Assembly (NCBI GenBank): GCA_900318115.1
Contig: ONJJ01000015.1
Location: 1 to 64,000 of the forward strand
Direction: 5' to 3'
Source: an uncultured Prevotellaceae bacterium
GTDB taxonomy: Bacteria; Bacteroidota; Bacteroidia; Bacteroidales; Bacteroidaceae
Length of the DNA: 64,000 nt
How positions within the stretch are numbered: the first letter of the stretch is position 1; each line of letters opens with the position of its first letter. A program made the translations under genes and the position numbers. This document shows, piece by piece, positions 39,072-48,003 of this stretch. The notes below the pieces were generated by a model that saw only the letters and a program-made list of their open reading frames with translations, made no database searches and was not told where the DNA came from.

Positions 39072-40127
39072 ATGCCCAAGCGCCTGACACAGAACGTTAA
39101 TTCGGCTTATATCGAAGCTGCCAATCGCCTGCGCCCCTCCAGTGCCCGCAGGCGCATCGTGGCGTATGTGGAAAGTTATGACGACGTGGCGTTCTGGCGA
39201 GGAATCCTCGATGACTTTGAGACTCCGGACTTATACTTCGAGGTGAAATTACCCGGGCGCGACTCGCTGCAGAAAGGCAAGCGACAGGCGCTGACCAACG
39301 TCCTCACAGCCGACCAACTGGGCAATGCCATGATTGCCTGCGTAGATGCAGATTACGACTATCTGCTGCAAGATACCAACGAGAGCACCCGCACCTTCAA
39401 CTCCTCACCCTATGTCATCCACACGGTGGTCTATGCCATCGAGAACTACCAGTGCTACGCCCCATCGCTGCATCAGGCGGTGGTCACGGCGACGCTGAAC
39501 GACCGACCCACCCTGGACTTCGAAGCCTTTCTGCGAGAGTACAGCCAGATCATATGGCCACTGTTCATCTGGAATATCTGGGGATACCTCCGCGAGGACT
39601 ACAAAGGATTCACCATGATGGACTTCTGCGGTTGCGTCTCCTTCCGCGACGTCAATCCCTATCACCCAGAACTGGCCTTGGCGATGGTGCGCCGGCGAGT
39701 GAACCAGAAGATTGCCGGGATGCAACAAAAGCACCCCGACGCCAAGAAGTCCTACGCCCGCGCGAAACAGAAAATGCGAGACCTCGGGCTGACACCCGAA
39801 ACCACCTATTTATATATACAAGGCCACACACTGTTTGAGAATGTCGTGATGCCGCTGCTGGAACCCGTATGCAGCATGCTACGCAAGGAGCGCGAGCGAG
39901 AAATCAAGCAACTGGCCGTGCACAACCAACAGCGGCAGTGCGAGCTCTCGTCCTACCAGCATTCTGTGATGCCCATAGACATCGTCCTGAAAAAAAACAC
40001 CGACTTCAAAGATGCCCCGCCCTTCCAGCGGGTTCAGGAGGCCATACTGCGAGTCGTGGAAATGAACTCTCCAAAAACAACACCGACCAATGAAATATCA
40101 TCACCGACCCAGACTGACAATCCATAG
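39072..40127 (+). CDS. DUF4435 (TOPRIM-type) protein, PARIS AriB-like
   Basis: A 351-residue protein. The TOPRIM-like core is visible as the acidic motif VAYVESYDDVAFW with Glu34, followed by ACVDADYDYL with Asp92 and Asp94. Such acids bind the metal in OLD-type and AriB nucleases. The middle (IENYQCYAPSLHQ) is typical of DUF4435. Downstream residues ~220-350 are helical. In PARIS systems AriB is released by AriA and cuts tRNA. The pairing with an ATPase fits that reading, though conservation of such a pair outside defence cannot be excluded. The gene overlaps the following PL11 gene by 38 bases. Confidence 0.82.
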   Translation: MPKRLTQNVNSAYIEAANRLRPSSARRRIVAYVESYDDVAFWRGILDDFETPDLYFEVKLPGRDSLQKGKRQALTNVLTADQLGNAMIACVDADYDYLLQDTNESTRTFNSSPYVIHTVVYAIENYQCYAPSLHQAVVTATLNDRPTLDFEAFLREYSQIIWPLFIWNIWGYLREDYKGFTMMDFCGCVSFRDVNPYHPELALAMVRRRVNQKIAGMQQKHPDAKKSYARAKQKMRDLGLTPETTYLYIQGHTLFENVVMPLLEPVCSMLRKEREREIKQLAVHNQQRQCELSSYQHSVMPIDIVLKKNTDFKDAPPFQRVQEAILRVVEMNSPKTTPTNEISSPTQTDNP

Positions 40128-42408
40128 TCTGCAAGCTGTGCTGGCAGTCATACTACTGCCCCTGAGCACAATGGCTCAGACCGCCTATGACTACTCCCGC
40201 CTGCAGCGCGAGCGCCTGAACCGAGGCACCGTGGCCGTGCGCACCTCGCCCGACTCGGTGCTCGTCTCTTGGCGATACCTCGAGTGTGACCCCATCGACG
40301 TAACCTTCGAAATCCTGCGCAACGGCAAGCTCATCGGCCGTCGCCATCAGGCGGAATCCACCACGTTCACTGACTACTACCCCGCCAGCGAAGAAGCTAC
40401 CTACACCGTGCGACCCGTCTATGCCAACGGCAACCTGCCCGCGGAACTCCGCACCACGGATCTGCCGCTGCTGACCTCTTCCTGGACCCTGCCCGCCCAT
40501 GCGCCCTTCGGCTATCTGGATATTCCGCTCAATCCCCCCTCACTCCCCTCCTCCCCCACTCCTCCCTCATCCACTCCTTCCTCCCCTGCTGCGCCTCCCT
40601 CCTCCACTGTTCCCTCCCCCTCCTCCAGTGTGTCCGCCGGTTTTCCCGGCGGATCAGTCACCTACCACGCCAACGACGCCACCATGGCCGACCTCGACGG
40701 CGACGGCCAGCTGGAAATCATCCTCAAGTGGGATCCCTCCAACTCGCGCGACAACAGCCAGAGCGGCATCACCTCCCCCACCATCCTCGAGGCCTTGCGA
40801 CTCGACGGCACCTCGCTCTGGCGCGTAAACCTCGGACCGAATATCCGCAGCGGAGCTCACTACACACCCTTCATCGTCGCCGACCTCAATGGCGACGGCT
40901 GTGCTGAACTCCTCGTGCGAACCTCCGATGGCACCATCGACGGACTGGGCAACATCCTCGGCGACCCGAAAGCAGACCACGTCCGTCGGCCTGACCATGA
41001 GGTTTATCAGGCCAACAACAACCCCAACGAGCAGTTCCGCGGTCCTGGTTGGCCCAATCACATGGATCCAAAGGCGCGCCGAGGCGGTTTCATCTACAAA
41101 GGACCCGAATGGGTCACCTGCTTCGATGGCCGCACGGGACGTGCCCTGTCCACCGTGGATTACATTCCTGAGAGAGGCGAGATTCGCGCCTGGGGTGATA
41201 ACTACGCCAACCGCAGCGACCGCTTCCTGGCCGCCTGCGGCTACCTCGACGGTCAGCACCTGAGCGCCATCTTCTGCCGAGGCTACTACACACGCACCGT
41301 GCTCGCCGCCTACGATTTCGACGGCAAGCAGCTCAGCCTCCGCTGGGTCTTCGACACCAACGACCCCGACAAGCGACGCTATGCCGGACAGGGGAACCAC
41401 AACTTGCGAGTGGCAGATGTCGATGGCGACGGATGCGACGAGATCACCTATGGCTCCATGGCTGTGGACCACGATGGAACGCCCCTTTACAATACCGGCT
41501 TCGGCCACGGAGACGCCATACACCTGACCGCCTTCTTCCCCCCGACAGCGAGCAGCGCGGCCGACGCTTATCCCGCCGACAACGCCCTTCAGGTATGGGA
41601 CTGCCACGAGAACAAACGCGACGGCAGCGACTTCCGCGACGCCCGCACCGGCAAGGTCCTCTTTCAGCTCCTCTCCCCTAAAGACGTCGGACGATGCATG
41701 GCCGCCGACATAGACCCCACGAACCCAGGACTGGAAATGTGGTCGTCGGCCTCTGGAGGTATCTGCAATGTCCGGGGCGAAGTCATCGACAGCACCGCGC
41801 GAATACCCATCAACTTCGGAATCTGGTGGGACGGCGACCTGCTGCGCGAACTCCTGGACCACGAAGCAGTCAGCAAGTATCGCCACCCGACCTCCGAACC
41901 CTCCCGAACGGGAGGGCCACTAATTCCATCCCCTGCTTCGCCGTCCTCCGCTTCCTCCTCCCCTGCTTCGTCCGCCGCCTCTGTCCAGTCTCTTACGTCG
42001 CCATTGAATGGCGACAAAGCCCGTCAAGGCTACAACGGCGACAGCCAGGAAGGCGAAGCCGGCAAGGGGCACTATGACTTCAGCGGAAGCAGTTCCTGCC
42101 CCCCAATCTTCAAGTTCGACGACTGCGCCTTCAACAACGGCACAAAGTCCAACCCCGCCCTCTGCGCGGACGTCATCGGCGACTGGCGGGAGGAAGTGCT
42201 CACCCGAACGAAGGACAATCGCCACCTCCGACTATATATCAGCCCCCTGCCAACCCCCTACCGCTTCCACACGTTCCTCGCCGAACCCGTTTACCGCCAC
42301 TCCGTGACGATGCAAAACGTAGGCTACAACCAGCCCACTAACGTCGGATTCTACTTCGGTGCCGAGCTCCAGGGTAGCGGCCGTTTGCTGCGCGGATGGC
42401 AGTTCTGA
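40090..42408 (+). CDS. Rhamnogalacturonan lyase (PL11-like)
   Basis: A 772-residue exported enzyme. Signal peptide: LQAVLAVILLPLSTMAQ. The mature protein resembles PL11 rhamnogalacturonan lyases: QRERLNRGTVAVRTSPDSVLVSWRYL, the fibronectin-like FEILRNGKLIG, then many DxDGDG beta-propeller blades (MADLDGDGQLEI, VADVDGDGCDEI) where calcium binds, and GDWREEVLTRTKDN near the end. Two low-complexity insertions interrupt it: PSLPSSPTPPSSTPSS near 155-180 and PSPASPSSASSSPASS near 620-645, encoded by C-rich DNA bordered by palindromes. It acts on pectin rhamnogalacturonan I outside the cytoplasm. The start overlaps the DUF4435 gene. Confidence 0.85.
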   Translation: MKYHHRPRLTIHSLQAVLAVILLPLSTMAQTAYDYSRLQRERLNRGTVAVRTSPDSVLVSWRYLECDPIDVTFEILRNGKLIGRRHQAESTTFTDYYPASEEATYTVRPVYANGNLPAELRTTDLPLLTSSWTLPAHAPFGYLDIPLNPPSLPSSPTPPSSTPSSPAAPPSSTVPSPSSSVSAGFPGGSVTYHANDATMADLDGDGQLEIILKWDPSNSRDNSQSGITSPTILEALRLDGTSLWRVNLGPNIRSGAHYTPFIVADLNGDGCAELLVRTSDGTIDGLGNILGDPKADHVRRPDHEVYQANNNPNEQFRGPGWPNHMDPKARRGGFIYKGPEWVTCFDGRTGRALSTVDYIPERGEIRAWGDNYANRSDRFLAACGYLDGQHLSAIFCRGYYTRTVLAAYDFDGKQLSLRWVFDTNDPDKRRYAGQGNHNLRVADVDGDGCDEITYGSMAVDHDGTPLYNTGFGHGDAIHLTAFFPPTASSAADAYPADNALQVWDCHENKRDGSDFRDARTGKVLFQLLSPKDVGRCMAADIDPTNPGLEMWSSASGGICNVRGEVIDSTARIPINFGIWWDGDLLRELLDHEAVSKYRHPTSEPSRTGGPLIPSPASPSSASSSPASSAASVQSLTSPLNGDKARQGYNGDSQEGEAGKGHYDFSGSSSCPPIFKFDDCAFNNGTKSNPALCADVIGDWREEVLTRTKDNRHLRLYISPLPTPYRFHTFLAEPVYRHSVTMQNVGYNQPTNVGFYFGAELQGSGRLLRGWQF
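40530..40653. repeat. C-rich low-complexity insertion with palindrome in PL11 gene
   Basis: A run of TCC/CCT-type codons encodes a Pro/Ser-rich stretch; it ends in TCCGCCGG-TTTTC-CCGGCGGA, a perfect 8-base palindrome at 40633-40653. The reading frame is kept between two conserved segments. Confidence 0.65.
41899..42015. repeat. Second C-rich insertion in PL11 gene, flanked by palindromes
   Basis: CCCTCCCG-AA-CGGGAGGG at 41899-41916 and GTCGCCATT-G-AATGGCGAC at 41997-42015 are perfect palindromes on either side of an in-frame Pro/Ser/Ala-rich stretch. Confidence 0.7.
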
Positions 42409-42448
42409 TCACTTCCCGACAACCTAGAGCCAACTATAAATCAAGCTT

Positions 42449-44149
42449 ATGAAAAAAATCTTTTGTCTCCTATTCGCATTTGCCGCATGGTCCGTCAATG
42501 CACAAGTGAACAACACGGAGCTTGCGGACCCCAAACCGGGGCCGCAGGAAGCCTGGCAACAAGTGGCACAGCCCACCCTCGGTTGGGGCAGCATCGATGT
42601 TCGATACTCCCGCTCACAGGTGCCCCAGACGACCATGAAATCCCCTCTGCTGCGCGCCTGGCGCGGCGAACGTGTGTCTGCACAAGCCGTACTGGCCACA
42701 CCTAAGGTCCTGGAAAAAGTAACCTTCTCCGTCAGCGACCTCAAGAGCGGACGGAACGTCATCCCCGCCTCAGCCATACGCAAATACTTCGTCCGCTACG
42801 TCATCGCCGACAGCTACAAACAGCGGGAAGACACCTGCCTCGTCGCAGACCGCCTGGACCCCGTCGAAGAACTGACGGTGGAAGCCAACACGGCGCGCCC
42901 CCTGTGGCTGGATATCCGAGTGCCGGCCGACGCTGCAGCGGGAACCTACAAGGGAACGGTCACCGTCAACTGCGACGGAACCCGCCTCACCCTGCCCCTG
43001 CAGCTGCAAGTCGCCACTCACACCTTGCCCGCACCTAAGGAGTGGTCCTTCCACCTCGACCTCTGGCAGAACCCATACGCCGTGGCACGCTACTTCCAAG
43101 TACCACTCTGGAGCCAGCAGCACTTCGACCTGATGCGGCCGTCCATGGAACTCCTGGCTGCCGCCGGACAGAAGGTCATCACCTGCTCCGTCATCAACCG
43201 CCCGTGGAACGGACAGACCTACGACCCCTTCGAGAGCATGATTGGCAAGATGAAGCAGCTCGACGGCACCTGGCGCTACGACTACAGCGTCTTCGACCGC
43301 TGGGTGGAATTCATGATGTCGTGCGGCATCACGGAGCAAATCGACTGCTATACCCTAGTGCCCTGGCACTACCGCTTCGACTACTACGACTGCGCCTCCA
43401 ACAACGTGCAGTTCCTCGAAAGCAAACCGGGGGAACAGGCCTATCATGATTTCATAGCCCCCTTCCTGCGCGACCTGAGCAAACACCTGCGCGAGAAAGG
43501 CTGGTTCGAACGCACTTATATCGCTATGGACGAACGACCAGCAGCAATGATGGACGCCGTCTGGCGCATCATTCAGGAAGTTGACCCGGAGTTCAAAATC
43601 GAAGGCGCTGCCAACTACAATATCGAGAGCGAGTCCGCCGACCGTATCGACGACCTCAGCGTAGGGGTTCACTACAATCTGATCAAAGGCGAAGCCCTGG
43701 CGCGCCGCAAGGCCAAGGGACAGAAAATCACCTTCTACACCTGTTGCAGCAGCGAGCGCCCCAATACCTTCACGTTCTCGCCCCCAGCCGAGGCTACTTA
43801 CCTCTGCCTTCACGCCTTGGCTTGCGGCTACGACGGCTACCTGCGCTGGGCCTACAACAGCTGGCCTGCGAAGCCCAACCAGACCAGCCGCTTCCGCAGT
43901 AAGGACTGGGCTTCCGGCGACGCCTTCCTCACTTATCCCGAGGGCAGCAGTATCCGCATGGAGCGCCTCACCGAGGGTATTCAGCTGTTCGAGAAGATAC
44001 GCCTGCTCCGTCCACAGCTGAATGCAAAGCAGCAGAAGCAACTCAACGACGCAATGCAACTATTCAACGACGGCAAATTCAAGACCGACAGAGACGCTGC
44101 CGCACCGATCCACCAACTGAACGACTTGCTCTGGAAGTTGGGTAAATGA
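42449..44149 (+). CDS. Secreted glycoside hydrolase-like protein (DUF4091/GH123-like)
   Basis: A 566-residue exported protein. The signal peptide is MKKIFCLLFAFAAWSVNAQ. An N-terminal beta-sandwich-like part (residues ~20-190) precedes a TIM-barrel-like region with WSFHLDLWQNPYAVARYF, then AMDERPAAMMDAV near 360-372, where the conserved Asp-Glu pair of DUF4091/GH123-like domains is expected, and YLCLHALACGYDGYLRWAYNSW near 450. The family is poorly studied; members are proposed to be glycosidases acting on acetylated or plant-derived sugars. Located between PL11 and GH97 genes, all on the plus strand, which favours a carbohydrate role. Substrate not known. Confidence 0.82.
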   Translation: MKKIFCLLFAFAAWSVNAQVNNTELADPKPGPQEAWQQVAQPTLGWGSIDVRYSRSQVPQTTMKSPLLRAWRGERVSAQAVLATPKVLEKVTFSVSDLKSGRNVIPASAIRKYFVRYVIADSYKQREDTCLVADRLDPVEELTVEANTARPLWLDIRVPADAAAGTYKGTVTVNCDGTRLTLPLQLQVATHTLPAPKEWSFHLDLWQNPYAVARYFQVPLWSQQHFDLMRPSMELLAAAGQKVITCSVINRPWNGQTYDPFESMIGKMKQLDGTWRYDYSVFDRWVEFMMSCGITEQIDCYTLVPWHYRFDYYDCASNNVQFLESKPGEQAYHDFIAPFLRDLSKHLREKGWFERTYIAMDERPAAMMDAVWRIIQEVDPEFKIEGAANYNIESESADRIDDLSVGVHYNLIKGEALARRKAKGQKITFYTCCSSERPNTFTFSPPAEATYLCLHALACGYDGYLRWAYNSWPAKPNQTSRFRSKDWASGDAFLTYPEGSSIRMERLTEGIQLFEKIRLLRPQLNAKQQKQLNDAMQLFNDGKFKTDRDAAAPIHQLNDLLWKLGK

Positions 44150-44182
44150 TACATCATACAAATAACATAAAAAAACATTCCG

Positions 44183-46240
44183 ATGAAACATCACTCCCTA
44201 CTACTCGCTGCGCTGGCTCTTGCAGCTGCCGCTTCTCTGCCAGTCATGGCGCAGACCACTCGAGTTCTGTCTCCTGATGGTTTAACCTATCTTGATGTGA
44301 AATTTGCCGATGGTCAGTTGTCTTATTCTGCAGGCTACCGCACCATTGCGAAAGCCAAGAAGAAAGGGGCGAAAGCCGACACGCTCGATGTGCCTATGGT
44401 GCTTGATTCGCCCCTTGGTGTCTATACCAATGTGGCCGATTTTTCGAAGGACCTCACCCTCAAGGAAACCATTCGCCACGAAGGTACCATCAAGCACAGC
44501 TACCACCTCCGTCAAGGCAAACAAAGCGAGATCAACAGCGAGGAGAACGGTCTGGGGCTGGTTCTCACTACCCCCCAGCGCAGAAATGGCGGGGTAATCA
44601 TGACCGTGCAGTTTGCCGTCTTCAACAACAATATTGCTTATCGTTACCGCTTCCTACAAGGTGGTGAGACAGGTGCCATCGTCATCACTGGCGAAGCTTC
44701 CGGCTTCCGGCTCCCCACCGATGCCACCGCTTTCATCTGCCAACAAAGCGACCCGATGGTCGGGTGGAAGCGCACCAAGCCCAGCTATGAAGAAGGCTAC
44801 ATCTGGGACGAGCCTGTCACAAAACGTAGTCAATCCGGCCAGGGTTGGACTTTCCCCTGTCTGTTCCACGAGGGCGACAAGGGGTGGCTCTTGATTTCCG
44901 AGACAGGTGTCAGCAGCAACTATTGCGCCAGCCACCTCTCCGACGCCACTCCCGACGGCCTCTTCACCATCGCTTTCCCCATGGAGGGCGAGAACAACGG
45001 ATTCGGCAGCACAGGCGCGCAAATCGGACTCGGCAACAGCAATACCAACGCCAATGACGATATGACGGGCTACACTCCTTGGCGCACCATCACTTTGGGC
45101 CCAACGTTGAAGCCCATCGTCGAGACCACCATTGTATGGGATGTCGTCGAACCGCTCTACGAACCCTCCATCGACTATCAAGGTTCGCGCAACACCTGGT
45201 CGTGGATTCTTTGGCAGGACCCCAGCATTAACTACGAAGACCAAATAAAGTACATCGACCTCGCCGCAGCACTCGGCTGGGAAGGCTGCCTCATCGACGG
45301 CGGATGGTACGAGCATATCGGGCGCGAAGGAATGGAGAAGCTCTTCGCCTACTGCAAGCAGAAAGGTGTCCGTCCCTGGGTATGGTACAACAGCAACGGT
45401 GCCTGGAACGACGCTCCCCAGTGCGCCCGCCAGGCCATGCACAACTCCATCGTCCGCAAGAAGGAGATGAAGTGGCTGCGCGACGGTGGTGTGGCTGGCA
45501 TCAAGGTGGATTTCTTTGCTGGCGACAAGCAGGAGACGATGCGTGTCTACGAAGGCATCCTCAGCGATGCCAACGACTATGGCATCCAATGCATTTTCCA
45601 CGGTTGCACCTTGCCCCGCGGCTGGGAACGTATGTATCCCAACTACTGCAGTTCAGAGGCCGTATTGGCCAGCGAGAACCTCTATTTCAGTCAGGGCTTC
45701 TGCGAGCAGGAAGCGCGCCACGCCTGCTTGCATCCGTTCGTGCGCAACACTGTGGCCTCGATGGAATACGGTGGCACAGTGCTGCAGAAGCGCCTGCACA
45801 AGGAACCCGGCAAGGGCAACACACGCCGCACCAGCGACGTCTTTGAACTCGCCACCGCCATCGCCTTCCAGTCCAGCGGTCAGAACTTCGCCCTCACACC
45901 GCGCAACCTGACGGAGCAGCCGCAGTTCGAAATCGACTTCATGAAGCAGGTGCCCACCACCTGGGACGAGACCCGCTTCATCGACGGCTATCCCGGAAAG
46001 TATATCGTCCTCGCACGTCGCCACGGCACCCGGTGGTACGTCGCTGCCATGAACGCAGAGCCCGCCGCCAAGCAGCTCTCCCTCGACCTCAGAGTGCTCG
46101 ATGGTTTCCACATCGAGAGCGCCACTCTCCTCACCGACGGCCCCGACGGACAGACACCCCAGCAGACCACTGCCAAACCCGACAAGAAGGGCCTCATCCA
46201 GCTGACCCTGCAGCCCCAGTGCGCAGCCGTGCTCTTCTGA
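44183..46240 (+). CDS. Glycoside hydrolase family 97 (retaining, alpha-galactosidase/glucosidase-like)
   Basis: A 685-residue secreted enzyme. The signal peptide runs MKHHSLLLAALALAAAAS to VMAQ. The N-terminal beta-sandwich (~25-290) is followed by the (beta/alpha)8 barrel (WSWILWQDPSINYEDQIKYIDLAAALGWEG region) and a C-terminal beta module. The catalytic region GIKVDFFAGDKQE has an aspartate where retaining GH97 enzymes place the nucleophile, unlike inverting SusB, so alpha-galactosidase-type retaining activity is favoured; calcium-binding residues are likely in EATSEAV-type loops (NYCSSEAVLASENLYF). In the SusB relatives it acts on alpha-glucosides. Follows DUF4091 by 33 bases. Confidence 0.9.
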   Translation: MKHHSLLLAALALAAAASLPVMAQTTRVLSPDGLTYLDVKFADGQLSYSAGYRTIAKAKKKGAKADTLDVPMVLDSPLGVYTNVADFSKDLTLKETIRHEGTIKHSYHLRQGKQSEINSEENGLGLVLTTPQRRNGGVIMTVQFAVFNNNIAYRYRFLQGGETGAIVITGEASGFRLPTDATAFICQQSDPMVGWKRTKPSYEEGYIWDEPVTKRSQSGQGWTFPCLFHEGDKGWLLISETGVSSNYCASHLSDATPDGLFTIAFPMEGENNGFGSTGAQIGLGNSNTNANDDMTGYTPWRTITLGPTLKPIVETTIVWDVVEPLYEPSIDYQGSRNTWSWILWQDPSINYEDQIKYIDLAAALGWEGCLIDGGWYEHIGREGMEKLFAYCKQKGVRPWVWYNSNGAWNDAPQCARQAMHNSIVRKKEMKWLRDGGVAGIKVDFFAGDKQETMRVYEGILSDANDYGIQCIFHGCTLPRGWERMYPNYCSSEAVLASENLYFSQGFCEQEARHACLHPFVRNTVASMEYGGTVLQKRLHKEPGKGNTRRTSDVFELATAIAFQSSGQNFALTPRNLTEQPQFEIDFMKQVPTTWDETRFIDGYPGKYIVLARRHGTRWYVAAMNAEPAAKQLSLDLRVLDGFHIESATLLTDGPDGQTPQQTTAKPDKKGLIQLTLQPQCAAVLF

Positions 46241-46295
46241 ACAGACTCGCCTCCGGCGGCTCCACGCGAACACACGGAATTTGCCGGTTCAGGAA

Positions 46296-46330
46296 TAAAG
46301 AATCCCGCCGCGTCAGAACGATGCAGCGGG
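46296..46330. terminator. Bidirectional terminator after the GH97 gene
   Basis: AAAGAATCCCGC at the left pairs with GCGGGATTCTCTTT at the right. It lies between convergent genes (GH97 and purF-like), so it can serve both. Confidence 0.7.
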
Positions 46331-46393
46331 ATTCTCTTTATCTTGCTTTCACCCGGCAGAAACCTTACCAGGGAAGGAATAAGGTGCGCTTTC

Positions 46394-47842
46394 TCAAAAG
46401 TGGCTGCTGCCGTCGAAGCAGTGGGTACAAACCTTGCACTTGGGCAGGCCGATGGCCTTGATGAGAATCTCCAGCGTGTTGAACTTCAGGGAGGAGAGGC
46501 CCAGCCGGCGCCCCATTTCCTCCACCATGGCGCGGTACTTCAGCGAATCGGTCTGTGCATACTCCTGAAGGATCTCGTGCGGAGTGGAAGCTTCGCCCCC
46601 GATACCGCCGGGAGTATTGTCGCGGTCGCCTTCGAGGTCATGAATCACCTGGCGCGTGAGCAGTTCCATATCAGACTTGGAGGCCGAGAAGTTGATGAAG
46701 GGGCAACCGTAGATCAGCGGCGGACAGGCTATGCGCATATGAACTTCCTTGGCACCGAGATCAAAAAGTCCACGAACGTTATCGTGCAACTGGGTGCCGC
46801 GAACGATACTGTCGTCGCAGAAGAGGCAGCGCTTGCCGTTCAGGGCATAGCGGTTGGGGATTAGCTTCATCTTTGCCACGAGGTCACGGGTGAGCTGGTT
46901 GCCGGGCATAAACGAACGAGGCCACGTAGGAGTGTATTTAGAGACTGCACGACGATAGGGGACGTGCAGGCCTTCGGCGTAGCCTGTGGCCATTCCTACG
47001 CCACTGTCGGGAATACCACTGACGCTGTCCACTTCGATATCGTCCTGCTGACCCATCAACAGTCCACAGGTATGACGCATTTCCTCTACGTTGCGTCCTT
47101 CGTAGGTGCTGGTGGGGAATCCGTAGTACACCCAGAGGAAAGAACATACCTGCATCTCTTCATTGGGCTTGCGCAGCTGCTTCATCCCGTCGGCCGTCAG
47201 CAGGACAATCTCTCCGGGTCCCACGAAATGCTCCACCTCAAAACCCAAGTTGGGGAATGCTGTAGTCTCCGACGTGGCAGCCCAGGCACCTTCCTTCCGC
47301 CCGATAACTATCGGGGTGCGGCCTAGGCGGTCGCGGGCGGCGATGATGCCATTTTCGGTGAGAATGAGCATAGAGCAGGAGCCCTTCACTTTGTTGTAGA
47401 CATTTTCAATTCCGTCGACGAAGGACTTACCGCGGGCGATAAGCAGGGTGACCAGTTCCGTGGGATTCGTCTTTCCGCTGGACATCTCGCTGAAATGATC
47501 GCCTTCGTCCAGCATTTCGCGCGTGAGTTCATCCAGGTTGTTGATCTTCGCCACGGTGACCACAGCCATCTTTCCCAGATGGGAATTGATGACGATGGGT
47601 TGCGGGTCGGTGTCAGAGATGACTCCGATACCGCTCTCGCCGGGGAACTTCTGCAGCTCCGTCTCGAAACGGGTGCGGAAGTACTGGTTCTCAAGATTGT
47701 GGATGCTGCGATAGAAACCCTTCTCCGCAGAGAAAGTGGCCAAGCCGCCGCGCTTGGTGCCTAAGTGGCTGTTGTAGTCGGTGCCGTAGAAGAGGTCCGT
47801 GATACAACGCTGAGTAGAAATAGTTCCAAAAAAGCCGCCCAT
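46394..47842 (-). CDS. PurF-family amidophosphoribosyltransferase homologue without N-terminal Cys
   Basis: A 482-residue protein of the PurF type: an N-terminal glutamine-amidotransferase fold (SHLGTKRGGLATFS, ISDTDPQPIVINSHLGKMAVV, SGKTNPTELVTLL, KVKGSCSMLILTENGIIAARDRLGRTPIVIG), then a phosphoribosyltransferase domain with the PRPP loop LFCDDSIVRGTQLHD near 363. PurF normally starts with a cysteine nucleophile after the initiator Met; here the start is MGGFFGTIS, so glutamine hydrolysis by that Cys is not possible. The C-terminus ends CKVCTHCFDGSSHF, an extra Cys pair. Role may be ammonia-dependent or regulatory. -7 box at 47880-47887. Confidence 0.88.
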   Translation of the reverse strand: MGGFFGTISTQRCITDLFYGTDYNSHLGTKRGGLATFSAEKGFYRSIHNLENQYFRTRFETELQKFPGESGIGVISDTDPQPIVINSHLGKMAVVTVAKINNLDELTREMLDEGDHFSEMSSGKTNPTELVTLLIARGKSFVDGIENVYNKVKGSCSMLILTENGIIAARDRLGRTPIVIGRKEGAWAATSETTAFPNLGFEVEHFVGPGEIVLLTADGMKQLRKPNEEMQVCSFLWVYYGFPTSTYEGRNVEEMRHTCGLLMGQQDDIEVDSVSGIPDSGVGMATGYAEGLHVPYRRAVSKYTPTWPRSFMPGNQLTRDLVAKMKLIPNRYALNGKRCLFCDDSIVRGTQLHDNVRGLFDLGAKEVHMRIACPPLIYGCPFINFSASKSDMELLTRQVIHDLEGDRDNTPGGIGGEASTPHEILQEYAQTDSLKYRAMVEEMGRRLGLSSLKFNTLEILIKAIGLPKCKVCTHCFDGSSHF

Positions 47843-47879
47843 AGAGGTTGGTTCTTGTAAAGTGAAAAATATTACGCCG

Positions 47880-47887
47880 CAAAGGTA
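47880..47887 (-). promoter_or_regulatory. -7 box for the PurF homologue
   Basis: TACCTTTG on the minus strand, 38 bases before the start codon at 47842. Confidence 0.55.
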
Positions 47888-48003
47888 CTGCTTTTCAGTG
47901 AAAAAACCGCCGTCTGCAGGAGAAAGTTGCTGCTTCGGGACTTATTTTTTTGCGATATGTCAAGTCTGCTAAACATTTCCTAACCGGAAAAGGCTTTTTG
48001 TGC

